Assembly: GCA_038503035.1 (NCBI GenBank)
Contig: JAVSML010025530.1
Span: 208,501-272,500, forward strand
Reading direction: 5' to 3'
Length of the DNA: 64,000 nt
Source: Crocodylus rhombifer
Lineage: Eukaryota; Chordata; Crocodylia; Crocodylidae
The first letter of the stretch is position 1, and each line of letters opens with the position of its first letter. Position numbers and translations under genes: made by a program. The notes under the pieces were generated by a model. The model was not told the origin of the DNA. It worked only from the letters and a program-made list of their open reading frames with translations, and made no database searches. Shown here piece by piece: positions 35,219 through 48,757 of the stretch.

Positions 35219-38186
35219 CTGCAGAACAAAATGGCAGGGACGTGAGGCCAATGAAGTACTCCATCTTGTCCACCCTCGCCAGCCAACACAGTTGCAGGAG
35301 AAATCCTCATAGAAGGCAGGGTAGATGTGCACCTTACAGACTAACCAAAGTCAATATCCTCATAGTTACAAATGACATTGCTTTAACTTTCTTTTGTGTT
35401 CAGCGAACTGTCTCCGTGCATCCAAGCAGAGGGCACCTGCTGTGCCACTGAATGTACTAGGTATGTCCTAGTATTGCTGCGTTGCTAGGGAGGATGTTGA
35501 TGAATGACAGCAACACAGCTGGAGAGGCACAGAGTGAGCAAAGGAATTAAGATTAAGAACCCATTTTTTCTGTTAAAAAAGCACATGTAACCCTTCTTTG
35601 ATTAATGATTAATTTATTTCATGTCCCCCAGGGCTAAGAAACATTTGAACAGATAATCTGTAAAGCAGGTGACTAAAGCTGTCCAGGTCTGTGTTGCTAT
35701 TAATGGGTCCAGGTGCTCCATCCAGAAGTGGATTCTGTATGAAGACATTTCCCAAGCTAAGGTCTTGGTTCAATCAGATTCATAGCTGGTAGAAATCAAC
35801 ATTTCTCTATTACATGTCTCTTAAGAGTCTGCATAGAAAAACCATGGGCTTCCAGGAATGGGCTGAAATAAGGCAACAGATTTGGGTGGTTTTTATTCCT
35901 TCACATTCTTCCTCTCTCCCTGGGGGAAGAGGGGCAGGCAGCGTCAGGTTATTTAGCTATTTCTCTCCATGGACTGAGGAATTTCTAGCAGTCCTTATTC
36001 CAGAGGCACATCCATTCCTAATATGTCTGTCAACTACAGCAGAGCAAATCACACACTGTGAAATGCACTGGAAATACCAGATGGACTCGTCAGCAGTAAA
36101 TGCAATGGCCTTTAGCTCAGCCTGCAGTGAGGTGGCTGGATTTAGCTGTTCCCTTTCCTGGCTGCCACCTCATCTCCCCATCACTCAGTAGTCTCTTGGG
36201 GGCCTAAAGGCAATGGCACAATTCTCCATACGCTGGAAGAGCTGCCTCCCTCCCAGTAGCTATACCAATATACAGCCCCTTTATGGATGCCTGGTGTCTG
36301 TATTTGTTCCACTAAACCTGTGTATCTGTCTATCATGCCTCATTACTTCAAAATGTACCAGGAGATGGCCCCTCAGGGCCCATGCAGCTTCGTGCTTCAC
36401 TGACATATCATTCATTATGAGCACCCAGTATCTATGGCGTAGCTATGGCAGATGTCAGCCAAGCCTGGTAGCACCAATTCAGGCGAGCTATCGTATTGCT
36501 GGTGAAAATCCCAAGGAAATGGCTTGGCTGCTTCCAATATACATGACTGGAGCCCTTGGAGGGCTCTTTTCATCGTGGAGATTAGCTCCAGCGATACCTT
36601 GCTGTCTCTATGGGGGACTGGGATCCTCAGGGACTTCCTCTCATAAGAGGCAATTGAAGAACTGCAAGGAACTCTTTAGTATTCACAGATATATTGAGGA
36701 AGCTCTTAGGGGCTAAACTATTTGGAGTCCCATTATGCTAGGTACCATACAGACATATAATAAATGTCATCCCTTGCCCCACCACTAAATAATTAGTCTA
36801 AGAAAAGACAATGAATAAAATCCTGATCAGAAATGAGCCATAGAGGGACCTGCTCCAGCAAACCACTTATTCATGACCCAACTTCAAGCATGTGAGGATT
36901 TCTCTAATTGGCCTGGGACTAAATCATATGATTAAACATAAAAGTTTTGTTAAAACAGGGTCTGTGCAAAGGACTGCTAACAAGCTTTAGCTGATCAAAA
37001 GCAAGTCTCAATGGGTTTTGTGCTTCTAGGTCTTAAAACCTTACAGGCATCTCCTTTTCTATCCTATTGCCACATGTAGGAACAGATTCCCATCCTGTCT
37101 GAGGCTGTGGCAGGGGCAGGGAAACGTGTGCCAAGAGACGGGACATGCATCATTATTGTGTTGAAGATTTGATACAACTAAAATCTGAAGCCACGTCAAC
37201 AAATTGCAGGTGTTTTCCTCCGAACGGACACACCAGAACTATGGGGAAGCATGACCTTGGTCCAGTGCTTGTCTCAAGAAGTTAGCTTGACTGTACATCC
37301 TTGCCTCAGCAAGGCTGGGCCACAGCAGCTGGATCAAAAATCCCTGAGATGCTGGGAGCCAAGAAAAATAAAAGCACAAGCCCTAGCACAAGAGAATATC
37401 AGAGCACGATTTTGGAAAATTCAGGAGTCAGAGTGTCCCCTTGGTTGAAGGGCTGGCACAGCAGCTATGGTTATTTTCTTCTCATTTATTATTTACACTG
37501 TAATTGGCCTTCAGCACCCCTGAGCAGGATGGGGTGTTGTACATGCACAGAACAAAGGGATGGTCACAGAGACTGGAAGCTCTGGGAATTGTCATGCCAC
37601 AAATTTAATCTGTGGAACCATTTCCAAGTTATCGGTACTCAGAGAAATCAGGTGACAGCGATGTGTCATTTTAACACTCAAACCCATTCTCTTCACTTAA
37701 CCCCTGTCCTCCCCAACAATGACCATTTAGCCTAGAGAGAATTTTGTCTGCACTATGAGTGTTTATACACGTGGTCCAGGTGTGTGTGGGGAGGGAGGGA
37801 AGCACGCTTTAATTACAGCGCCTCTGAGAACTGCTCTAATTAAAGCACCTGGAGCATCATATGCATCAGCACCCCTGCACTTCAGAATAGTAGCAGGGAT
37901 GCTGATACATGAGATGATTAGCCAAGTCTCCTCCAACATGCTGCATTCGTGGCACATCAGAGCAGCCTCACTGCTTGTGTATAGGTGCCTTAAGTGGGGA
38001 CAGGATCTGCTCTTGTACAACAACAGTATTTTGGAGGGGGCAGCGCCATCCTGAGAAGTGATTCAGAGGCCTGTTAGTAATGAGCTGCTAAAAAGAAATT
38101 AATTTAAAAATGAAGCTTCACAGGTCTGCATAATCCAACAGGCCTATTTGATGTATAAGGTTAACATGGGACTGACACTGGTGGAG

Positions 38187-38324
38187 CAACAGCTAGCCCC
38201 CTTGTTATGGGGGGTGGTGCTATTGGGTATATGTCAACTGATTTCAGGGGGCAAGCAACAGCTAGCCCCCTTGTTATGGGGGGTGGTGCTACTGGGTATA
38301 TGTCAACTGATTTCAGGGGGCAAC
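38187..38324. repeat. Two-copy 69-bp tandem duplication
   Basis: Copies at 38187-38255 and 38256-38324 differ at one or two bases (for example 'gctattggg' against 'gctactggg'). The period is 23 codons, so an open frame runs through both copies, but nothing supports coding. Near-identity means a recent event. Confidence 0.95.
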
Positions 38325-38607
38325 CAAAATGAAAACGGGGATGGAAGTGAGGTTACAGGTTCAAAGCAAGTGCTCCAAGGAGGGATGCACAATTAGCATA
38401 ATGTGGGCCTAAACTTAACAAGGATCTCTTCAGCCTGGGAAAAAAGCTGGAAATTTCATAACAGTTGTCATGTTTTCTGCTGCTTCCCAGCATCTGCAGA
38501 GAGTTAAGACGTGAGAAGGCACTGCTAGGCCCTGATGGCATGAACAGCCAACAGGCTGTCCATCTGAGACTGTAAAGAAGGAAGGCCTGTGCCTATGGCA
38601 CTGGGCT

Positions 38608-38720
38608 GGACCCCAGGAGTTTTGGATTCAGTTTCTGATTCTGCCCTAGACTCTGTGCGATTCTGGCAAGTCATATGATCACTCTGTGCTTCAGATTTCC
38701 CCTTCTAAGATGCAGTGGCA
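38608..38720 (+). mobile_element. MIR-like fragment
   Basis: 'gggctggaccccaggagttt', 'ctctgtgcgattctggcaag' and 'tcactctgtgcttcagattt' follow the MIR order. Confidence 0.65.
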
Positions 38721-40306
38721 GTAAGGTATCCCTGCAGCACAGGAGCACTGGAAGGAAAAGTTAATTAGTGTAAGTGAAGTTTGGTAATAATATATCATGG
38801 TGATGAAGAGCATTGAGGTGGGTGGAATGTTTGGCTAGTAACTTGACCTTGGGGCAGGTCTGATGAGGATGATTTTTCTGTGGAAGAAGGCACAATTGCA
38901 CTTTTCACTCCTACTCATACCATTTCAATTAGCTCAGCTGGAGAGAATCTCTTAATAGAAATTCTGTTGTTATTTTTTTTTCCAGGATTCTTCATTAAGT
39001 GTTAGTCTATATGCAGTAGCTGCCAGGGCAGAATTAATACCATGACACCCTCCCCTGCCACTTTCTGATATTTTATTCCCTGCCCCAGCTGGAACTGGGA
39101 AGCACAGAGGGACAGTGAGGGAAGAGAAACAAGAAATGTTTTAATGCTTTTCCAAACCTCAAAAGCAAGCAAAACACACCGCTTATTTAAAACATTTCAG
39201 CTGTCCCTACTCCAATGCAGGACAATCCTCAGAGGTCATCGGACAACTGTACGAGAAGGAAGGTTGTAAATCCTAGCTCACCTATGACTATGTTCCAAGA
39301 AGTGTCCCTGGGTTTGCTCTGTTCACGTGGCATTTTAAAGCATCGTGTCAAACCAAATAGTGTCTGAGTGACTCAGGGTCCAGTCATAATGCCTAGCAAC
39401 GTGCTACGCTAATTTGATGCGTACTTTCTTGTGTCAGCACTCTAAATGGAACTAAACATCCGTGTCCCCCGAGACCAACAGCTAAGGCATACCACGCCAG
39501 TGTGATGCTGACTGCTATGTTACTTGTAATCAGTTAATCAGTGCACATGTTCCTAATTAACGGCTTTAGTATGTAATCACCAGGGGATGAAGACAAAAAC
39601 AAAAACAGTCAAGAGTAGCATGAAAGAGCTCCATGGATTGCATTTGTTATGAATGCTGTCTAGAGTGGCTGAACAATGTGGGGCAATGAGAACACAGGTC
39701 CACTCATGACTATTGGTGTAGAAGTCACTAGTCTAAAAGTAAAACACTTGGCACTCTTGATCGATCTATCTGGTGATGGGGAGATAGGAACCCCATCACC
39801 AGAGTGTGTGAACCCCTCACTAACGTCCCAAATGATCTTGCACACAAAACAGCCCTGATGGCTAGCTCTTTGGAAGACGGACTGTCCTCTTGTTGCATAT
39901 CTGGAAGAGCCCTTGGGTGCTACTGGAATACAAATTACTAGGAAGGAAATGCGACCAGTCACCTTTTTGGGAAATCATAGCTTGCCCAAACTCCCCAGGG
40001 AATTAAATCTCCCGAGTCCCACTGCAGCAGCAAAGCCATAAGGATGGTCTTTCACTCCTAAATGGACTCTTTAGTGGTTTGCAGCACACTGGGACCAGGT
40101 ACTACTTTGTTATTTTTATTCTCCTGATAAACCATCCCAGCTCCCTCAAAGCCACTGAATTAACACCTAAGCCAAACCTTTTAGTCTCCCTTGGACATAC
40201 AACGCTTGTCACTTTCTGCCTGTGAATTCTAAAGAGGGCCCGAGGTATATAAATAATGCAGCCCGCATATTGCTTCTGCGAAATTTGTTCCCAAAGAATA
40301 ACTTAC

Positions 40307-40384
40307 TCAGCTCTGTGATGATGGGGATCCTTTTATAATATAGCGCTGATTGATTCTCCAGTGTTCTCACTCTGCCAACTGCCT
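40307..40384 (-). CDS. KCNU1: KCNU1 exon: small linker exon within RCK2 (IPIITEL)
   Basis: 78-bp exon. The acceptor is ACTGTTTCTGCAG; the donor is CTGA|GTAAGT. It begins with two bases completing a codon and ends with one spare base, matching the phases of both neighbours. It encodes AVGRVRTLENQSALYYKR followed by IPIITEL, the conserved motif that precedes the bowl region in Slo channels. The first part corresponds to the poorly conserved, length-variable loop between the two halves of RCK2. A second AG 13 bases into the exon would break the frame and is not used in this model. Confidence 0.92.
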
Positions 40385-41029
40385 CTGCAGAAACAGTCAA
40401 TAACAACATGGGGAGAGAAGAGAGAGAGGTAAAAAGAGGGGTTGGGAGGAATGGTTCAGAGACTGACAAGTGCAGTAAAGCACTTACCTGGGCCTAAAAT
40501 AAAGTCACTGTCATGCAAAAAATAAATAAATAAATCCCAAAGCATTCCCTATATGGGGAAAGTTTCTTGCTTTCGTTTGCTTTTCCAAGGTGCATTTTAT
40601 TCACTCAGAGCTTCAAAGGATTAAAAAAGAAAAGCTCTCCTGGGAGCCGCTTATTGACATCATAACTAAAATATAATTACCCTCTGTGGAGCAGCGGTGC
40701 TGGTAATAGTGTTGTTAGGCACAAAGCCCCCAATAAGCCAATTTGCACTTGGAGGGTTTTTTCTTTTCCCTTCAAGGAGACTGTAAATAAATGGATGGGA
40801 CATGCACAGCAAAAGTGAAGGGAAAAGCAATGGTCCTGTGTTTTGGAGCTCCACACACCTGCCTGGAAGCTAGTAGTTTAAGAGAGACCCACTAAAGCTA
40901 CCCAGAGAACATGATCCTTTTGCAATACACAGACTGGGTGATTTAAGGAAATGGCTCCAGTGTCCTTGTCCCCACTGTGGCAAGCTCCAGGAGGTTCCTA
41001 AAGGTTTAATGCCTGGGGGTTCTGGATGA

Positions 41030-41135
41030 GGGTTTGAAGGGGTGATTTGGGGTGACTTCTTGGGGAAATGCATGCCTGGGAATGGGACTTGACCCACAAA
41101 GTCCCTTCCAGTCCTATGTGTCTAAGATTTATGCA
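41030..41135 (+). mobile_element. CR1 3'-end fragment, diverged
   Basis: 'tgggaatgggacttgaccca' followed by 'caaagtcccttccagtcctatg' (shown in parts) resembles the CR1 3' terminus. Old copy. Confidence 0.6.
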
Positions 41136-43399
41136 AGTATAAGTGGCAGGAGGGTCAGGTCCCCCGCCTTTTTTTTTTCCCAGGACAGTTGTCAGTCATG
41201 GCTCTATTTTCTGTATTTCTCTTCCCTGGTTTGGATAGATGCTGATTCTGTTCTGCTGCCTCATTCATCTATATAAATACCTTGCTGCTCATCACAGTAG
41301 TATCTGAAGAACTGACTACTAAAGGGACTGCTCATCACCCAAGATATTATGCAGGGTAAAGGCTGCAGAATCCACGATAGCAAAAGCTCTTTACTTGTTG
41401 GAAGGTCCTCTTCAGAGTCAGAAAGAGGACGGTGGGAAATGGATCACATCCATAATGGATCCTGTGCCAAGCGACTGAACAATGAAGGATGACAATGAAA
41501 GAGGGATTCACTGGTAAAATGCAATGAGTCCTTTCTCTATGCAGATCCTCAGATGGGCCACTGTTGTGATCCACTGTGACAACTCTTCTGTTCCTAGGGT
41601 TGGGGCAATGGGATTGCTAAAAAAAACACTTGAAATGTGGGGCATACAAACAACAGCTCAGAAAGCTCTTCCCAGGCATATTCTGGCATCTCAGAACATC
41701 TGCCGAGGAGATTGACAGAATGCCTGAAAATGAATTATTGTCTTTATTCTGCCTTTCCCGGTACTGTAGTGGCTGATTTGAATGTCTGTCAGATCATTGC
41801 CTGGATACATTTTCCTTATGTCAATATTTTTGCTACAACACAGTACACAGCACTGTACCTGAAATCTTACACACTGGCAGGGTGCTATTACAAAAGATTA
41901 CTTAATTGTAGATTACTACTGTACATTTGAATTTCAGTAGCATATTAAGTTGTCAGACTTAATTACCGTTATATGTTTAGATTATGCCACAGATTATTTA
42001 GTTCAGTACCTAGGTTTGCCAACCTGTTTGCTCTGTGACATGACAGGGTGATAATTACAGCATTACTGGAAAACCTAAAATTTTCCATGGGAAAGACTAG
42101 AAGTCCTTGGCATTGATGCTGACCCTAGTAAATGCTCATTCTTGTGGGTGTAAGTAATGTTTACCTCTGTGTGGGTCTGTTTCTCTCAAAGCTTTCTAAT
42201 TCAGTACCCCTTGGGACAGGTAATGTGTGGAAGGAGTCTGGTAGGTTTGGATGGAAACTATAGGAAATGCTCATAATGAAATCCAAAACTACAAGAAACG
42301 TGACTGATTCAGCATTCGTTACAACTTCCAAATTCAGACCATGGTTGCTGCAACATTCAGCAGAGTTTCTGGGCCATTTGGGGAAACCTAGGTCACATCA
42401 AAATAAAGATAAATGCATATGCTTTCCCAATGCTATGAAAATGAAAAGACTAGCTTTCTCCACAGCTTCAAAAGTTTTGTAGTAGGACAAGGGATCCACA
42501 GAGTGGCTGAACATCAAGTCGGGTCACTGACTGGCCCATCTGGACTGGCAAATGCTGCACAAAATTGAACGAGCTTGAAGTATCTTTTCCTTTTCAATCA
42601 CACTTATGTCTTAACAACCTTGATAAGGAGGTATTTTTAAATGTTCCCCTTATGCACAAGCAGCTTTCAGGATGTTAAGCTGCAGGAAGCCTTTCAAAAT
42701 CTATACTCTCCCCTATTGTCCCAGCTCAACTGTTCCTGCCAATCAATCTTTTCCTACTCTTGCTCCCTAAAATGGACCTGCATCATGCTAGGGAAAAAAT
42801 CTCTCTCAGTTATAGGTCCCTGGATAGGACCCTCTAAAAGGTCTTGCATTTGAGGAAGGCTGCAATCCTAGTTTTTACAAGTAGAATAATTTGGGCTGCT
42901 TATAGCATCTCATAGAGTTGATTCAGTTTTTGTTATCATTGGTATTGTCTGCAGGCCTCTTCCTGGACCCTATAAGCAGCTAAGCACTTTCTGTACTAGG
43001 AGGAAGGAAGAAAGGGTTCGACTTGTGTAGCTGCACTAGTACAAGCCCGGACTGTTAATGGACTGCTTCAGTGTAAGACAAGAGACTTTTGTTGGTGCAA
43101 TTTTCTCCAATAAGGTGCCATACCAGGTTTCAGCATTACAAAGTGATTTCTATCAGGACAGAAAAGGTAAAAGCTCTTACAGGACAACAGTAGGTGCTCT
43201 GGCTCCCCGCCCCAGTAAATACGCCAATGGCTTCCTATAATACCTCCATGGCTTCTAAGCCTTCCAGAAGAGAGAAACGGATGATGGGAGATATTTGGGG
43301 TGTGTAGCTACACAAGCAAAGATATAGCTATGTTAATACAATTTTCCCTAGGCTAGGCAAACACATAGGAAGCGGAGTGTACCTATCAAGGTCTAGCCA

Positions 43400-44665
43400 G
43401 GTGGGGGTTGTAGGACCAGCCGTGACACCCTTTGGGGACCACGCAACACTTGCCTTGCTCCAGCTCTACAGTGCCTTCCCCTTCTCACTCATCTGCCATA
43501 TGCCTTGATGCATGTGTTTGATTGAAAGGGGGGCTGTCTAAGGGTCCTGGAGTGAGCCCCCATTCTTCTCAGTTCTGCCCCTCAGGCTAAGTGGGTCCTT
43601 TTGACTTGGCTCTGTGCCCCGGAGGGCACCTGCAACCTTACTGGCTATTACATGGGCTCTGTCCTCCCCAGCACCCACGGCCATGCTGCGCAGAGTTACT
43701 GTATGATAAATTCCTGCCTCGGTCTTCTCAGCCTCCACCCCTTTCCTCTGGCTGCAAGCTTCCAGGTCTGGGTTCAGAGATTTGGATCCAGCTATCAGCC
43801 CTGACAGTCATTAGTATCTCTGGGTGCTGAGCTCCCAGCCCCGGTTTCACCCTTCTTGGACTGGCCCCCTGGTCCTTCCTGGGACACTAGGGCCCTGGCC
43901 CTGGTTCTCACCTCTCTAGGCTGTGAGCCTCTGGCCCCAGTCCCATCCTTCTCAAGCTGAACCTCTTGGACTGGTCTGGCTTTCACCCTTGCTAGGCTCC
44001 AGCCACTTTCTCCTAGCTTCAGTCCTCTGGGCTAAGCCTGTTCTGTGCCTTGATCCCCTAGCACGGCTCAAGACACTCCCATGCCCCAGGCACTATCACG
44101 ACCTCTGCCTTCCCCCAGTAGTTCCAAACCCAAACCAAACTAAAACCAAGTTAAAACAAAAAGCAAAACCTTAAGCGCTCTGGCTATAACTAAACCTCTA
44201 GCCTCCTGGCTATACACCAAAACTCCTACCCAGCCATGAGCCTTAGTCTGCCGCTAGACCTCAGCCCCTTCACTTGCTGTCTTCAAGAACAGCATGCTCA
44301 CAGTCCCCCTCTCAGCAACAGGCATCCCTCTTTAACCTCTGAAACCAGACCGACTGCCCTGGCCATGGCCCTGATCTCTCCAAGCCCTGCCCCTTTCCAG
44401 TAGGGTGACTCCACAGGGCTGACCAGCGGTGCCCTGTAATTAGGCTTACCAGCTGGTCTCTGTAGCAGCCTACCTGTAGCAGTGCCTTTTCTCCCCCGCA
44501 GGACTCCAGCCTACAGTCCTACTGCAGAGCAGCTGGCACTGCCATAGGCTTCCTACTGCTCACGTGGGCATTGTCCTATTGTCCGCGCCCTATTTCCCGG
44601 GGCCAGCTCTCCTGCAGTTTCTCCCTTGCAGTCTTCCCCCACCTGGGTCTCTCCCTGGGCTCTTT
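43400..44665. repeat. C/T-rich region with degenerate minisatellite core
   Basis: The core at about 43825-44060 is an imperfect tandem array of ~30-40-base units built on a theme like 'ctctggccctggtttcaccc' + 'ttctctagg'. The flanks have the same pyrimidine bias. Because of the bias, open frames appear on both strands; none resembles a protein. Parts may derive from an LTR-type repeat, but no ends were found. Confidence 0.55.
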
Positions 44666-45017
44666 CTCCCATAAAGTAAGAGAAAGCCTTGGTCTTGCAT
44701 AGGTCTCATGTCTATTATATTGCTTCTACTTGCTTCATATCGGATCACGCCCTAAGGGGATAGACAAATGATCCCTTTCCCTTTTGTATCTGGACCCGCT
44801 GTTCACTTCAGCAGGTCTCTTTAGCTGCTGGCAGGTATCAGTTTTCACCTGGAAGTAGTCCCATCCGCTGGAATCACCCGAGACAACATTAGCAGGGCGG
44901 TGCATAACAGAACTTTAGTGCAGGAAGAGACGTGAACCCTTCCAGTGCTGTAGTTCATGCTCCCACTGGGAGAGTGCCAGTAGAGAAAGACCAATGAATC
45001 AAAACCTGTACTTAATG

Positions 45018-45203
45018 TCAGATTTTCAAAAGTTAAGTAGGCAAATGGATGCCTAATGGGTTTGTAAACATTCCTAAGCAACTTGGCTACCAAACTCCCA
45101 TTGAAATGAATGAGGATTAGGCATCTAACTTGCTCTGCATGTTGTGAAAATACCATTAGGTGTTCAGTCTTTAGGTGCCTAGAAACCTTTGAAAATCTGG
45201 TCC
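45018..45203. mobile_element. MITE with clear terminal inverted repeats
   Basis: The left end CAGATTTTCAAAAG is mirrored by the right end, whose reverse complement is CCAGATTTTCAAAGG. The inside is itself loosely palindromic around 'ggctaccaaactcccattga'. It is a typical short sauropsid non-autonomous hAT-type element and the best preserved of several related pieces in the window (8.34, 10.13 and 17.4 kb). Confidence 0.7.
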
Positions 45204-45469
45204 TTAGGTAGTCCTGTAGACAGCACTAAGGTATTCCTAGGAACAGGAGTTTCTCACTGAGGACAGCTGGCCATTTTGGTTTCTTTCCATATGGTTACAG
45301 AAAAAAAAAAAATCAAAAGAAGAAAAAGTTACCAACACCTTTCAACAGTGTTGCCTGCCTTTAGCCACAGAAGCCTTTTATGAACCATGCCTTTTTTTTA
45401 GATGGACTTCTGTAAAATAATCAAGAGGGCTCTAGTAGTCAAAGCAGCATGGAGCCTAGTTCCCCTTTT

Positions 45470-45610
45470 ATCACCTTCATCCATAACCTGGGGGCTAACC
45501 ATGTCACTTCTCCATTCCCTAACACTATCTGCAAAAGAGCATAATAGTCATTGCCTACCTCCCAGGGGCACCTGGCTGTAAAATCCCTTGAGAGCTTCAG
45601 AGGATAGTTT
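45470..45610 (+). mobile_element. MIR-like 3' fragment
   Basis: 'ccatgtcacttctccattcc', 'atagtcattgcctacctccc' and 'gctgtaaaatcccttgagag' follow the MIR 3' half. Confidence 0.5.
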
Positions 45611-46884
45611 CCACAAGTGAGTAAATATGGCCTTCATCTTACAACTCAATCCATAGGGACCACCTGCTACATGAAATCTTGGCCCTATGCATCTAAATAA
45701 TTACAGCAGCAAGGAAGAAAATTGGCTTGGTATTTTAACAATACATCTAATGATCCTAGAAAGGAAAGATGGCTAATTTTTACACAGAGGGTGAATCACT
45801 AACAGATTTAATGGCTGGCTTGGGGAGAAAAAGAAGCTAGTGTCTTATCCTTATTTTGTAAATGCATCTTCATTTATTGATGATAATATCCTGTAAGTGA
45901 ATACTGCATTTCTGTCTCCAGAAAACACTGTAAATCTGAGGCATGGCCTTAATTGAGTAGCCAAAGATTTATTATATTGGGATTGTAGTCACTTTACGGA
46001 TCCAGAACTCAGTAAAAATAGAGTTAGACAATAGGTGCCTTGTAAATATCTAAGAGTGAGATATGTAAAATAGATACAAATTGGGTTTTGGTTTGGGAGT
46101 ACAACACTCAGGCAGAAAGTCAATGCCGTTCGGGTACATGGTGATGGAATCTCTCTCCTCTTATTTAAATCACTTCTAGGAATAACCAATCAAAGTAACA
46201 GGCAATAACAATGAGAATAGCTTACATTTCCATAGTACCTATCACTGAAAGATCTGGAAGCAGAAGGCAGTCTTTAACCGATTTGGCTTCATAATCAGCC
46301 TGAGAGATAATGGTTATTACGAAGTTATACACTGGGAGACAGAATTAGGTCTAAGCCTCTTTGTGCCTTTGGGCAGTAACCATGGCCATTCTATGACCCC
46401 CCAGCTCAATCCCTCTGCCTCTTCCCCAGATGCAGGGATCAAACCCTGATTCTCCAGGCCTGGCTCTTAACTGCTGGACCACCCTTTTCTTCCCCCCTCC
46501 CTTAAGCCTGAAATAAATCCAATGAGTCATGGCTTCTAATCAGCCCTACTTTAACCAGTAGACAAGCTTCTTTCAGAGCAGAAACAGAATTGAGACCTCT
46601 GTCCTTCACTTCTCTGCTCTAGTAACTACACTGCACTGCTTCTTTTTAATACTGGAGGGTGGGACAATGATACATTTCTTCTTGATGTTCTTCACGGTGG
46701 GCTTGCTGCTCTCATCCTGGGACAGAACCTTAACTGAGCATTTCCACCACCTGCGAATAAAATTTTACCCTGTTCCTCTTGGTCAGTTTCTTGGGTGACG
46801 TGTGTGTTGCCACATGCGCCATTTCTGGCTCGTTATCTCATCACTTGTCCATCTCTCAAGGAAATTCGTGGAAAAAAAATGTGC

Positions 46885-46995
46885 GTTTAAGAAAGGACAG
46901 ACCAAAACCAGGAAAAAGAAAATCCGGTCCATTCCTAGTTCTGCCCTTGACATGCTGTCCAACCACTGGCAAGTCACTTGACCTCTCTAGGTACG
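46885..46995 (+). mobile_element. MIR-like fragment
   Basis: 'ccattcctagttctgccctt' and 'ccactggcaagtcacttgac' followed by 'ctctctagg' match the MIR body. It passes at about 46990 into a segment starting 'aggtacgtctacaagatg', which may be the end of a further MITE. Confidence 0.65.
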
Positions 46996-47569
46996 TCTAC
47001 AAGATGCAACGCTGGAGCCTGTGCTAACTCTGAATAGCCTAGTATGTCCACACAGAAGAGTGCAGTGCCATGCAGAGATAAGGCCCTGGAACAAGTATAG
47101 ATACACTGGCATGGCTCTTTGGGCTAATTAGCTCCTGGGAAGCAGAGCTAAAATCCTTGACACAGTATCGTACCCATATATCTATTCTGCTTCTAGTTCA
47201 ACATAAAGTTGTGCCTCAGTTTACCCAGCTGCAAGATGCTGATAAAATCCACATGCCAGGGAGAACCCATTAATATTTCTAAAGGGTTCTGAGATTGATC
47301 TCATGAAAGGAACTGGAGAGATAACAGGTCAGACCATCTTGAGTCTGCCCTGTTGGAGTAGGATGGAAGAAGACTGGTCACGTCCTTTTCCATTTCCTCT
47401 GCTGATGCTGCCCGTATCACAAATCTGAGTAACACCTGCAAAAACGTGAGGGTGATCAAAGTACTGATGGATAGGAAAGAATAACCCTTCTCTTGCAGAT
47501 CTGTGTTTGAGTCCATCTGTCTCCATACAGATGTATAAAAATCTATGTACAGCATCTATATTTGTCATT

Positions 47570-47695
47570 ACAGATTAAAATATAGAGATAATATACACAT
47601 ACATTATCTATATCCATCTCCACTGACCCAAGATCAACATGTAGATCTACATCTATATATCTTTATATACATGTATAATAGATAAATCAATGAGA
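47570..47695. repeat. AT-rich low-complexity tract
   Basis: Short repeated words tatata, catcta and tacatg over about 125 bases, a probable decayed microsatellite. Confidence 0.7.
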
Positions 47696-48757
47696 GCATT
47701 CTACTATTTCCATTTCATGAACCCCTTCCTTCAATATTCCTGACTATTCACTTCTTTCCTCTTCTGTAATCTGATATTGATATTATTTTGTCATATTATT
47801 TTTAAAAATCTTGTCTCTGCCTTACTCTAATCTTTTCTTTGGAATAGCCATTGTTTTAAAAGCCTTGTGAATGATAATAAAGTATGGGGAAAACACTTAG
47901 GAGAGCCATCTATTTTTCAGCCCATGCTCAGTTAATTAATACTTTTCCATTCCTGAGAGGAGGACAAATCTTGGCTCCTTTGCCAAATTAAGGGAGCAAG
48001 AGATGCAATAAATATTCTGCTGGACTAGAGTTGTTTTGCTTCCGTGGCAATTCTGTGCTACAACCTCTACATATCTGGAAGCAGCAGTGCCCACCCTCCC
48101 AACCCCTATGGGCAAACATAAAAAATTATTTTTTGTGTTGAAGGTTAGAGAGTGTGCAATATAGCTTCCATTGAATGCTACCCTTTAGCTCATAAAAGTG
48201 GCATTAGTGAAGCTTCTTCAGCAGTAATAACGAAAGCCCCCACTGCCCCCATCCCACAGCGGCAGAAGCCCCAAGTGTTGCACAGCATTTATAGGAGCTA
48301 GTGGTATATTTACTTTTGGGAGGGACAGAGCAAGGATCAGAATAGTGATGAATGATGGGGCAATGTCCAGAGGTCAGAAAAGGGTGGGAAGAGAAAGCAA
48401 GTTAGAGGGAGAGAGGGCACCGCCTAGTCTGCATGATATTTTGCAAATGGCCTCAGCTGTGTGTCTCTTTAGTGTACTCCAGTCACTTTAGGACTCCTAG
48501 ATCCACCGTGTCCTATCTCATCGGTTAGATGAATGCCAGCCTGAACTACAAGCATCATGGATAGGGCAGGGGAATATTTTAGCCATTCATTCAAAACCTA
48601 AGGCTATTTCTGGTTTGTTCTCTACAAGGTTTTAGCCAGAAATAAATTAAATTTTTCCTCTCCCAATGCTGCTGCTACAGAGAGGAACTGAGGTCATTTT
48701 AATTTCCCATGCTTTATCACACCAAGAGACTCATCTACATAACTAAGACGCTTTTAC

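Larger units (their letters stand above)
35219..40306 (-). other. KCNU1 intron
   Basis: A 5.1-kb intron. It includes two long plus-strand open stretches at 35814-36191 and 36213-36716 without recognisable domains, a MITE-like stretch at about 37.73-38.0 kb, the 69-bp tandem duplication at 38.19 kb and a MIR-like piece at 38.61-38.72 kb. Confidence 0.7.
40385..48757 (-). other. KCNU1 intron, the longest found
   Basis: An 8.4-kb intron. It holds a CR1 3' fragment (41.03-41.13 kb), a C/T-rich degenerate minisatellite region (43.4-44.66 kb), a MITE with clear inverted ends (45.02 kb), MIR-like pieces (45.47-45.61, 46.89-46.99 and 47.21-47.29 kb) and an AT-rich run (47.57-47.70 kb). Confidence 0.7.

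Noticed and set aside
35814..36716. Two adjacent plus-strand open frames of 125 and 167 codons.
   Set aside because: No domain, no splice context, and residue composition typical of chance frames; the opposite strand is equally uninformative.
40307..40371. Alternative acceptor 13 bases inside the small KCNU1 exon (TTGGCAG).
   Set aside because: The phase no longer fits the single spare base left by the preceding exon, and the upstream TTTCTGCAG has a better tract.
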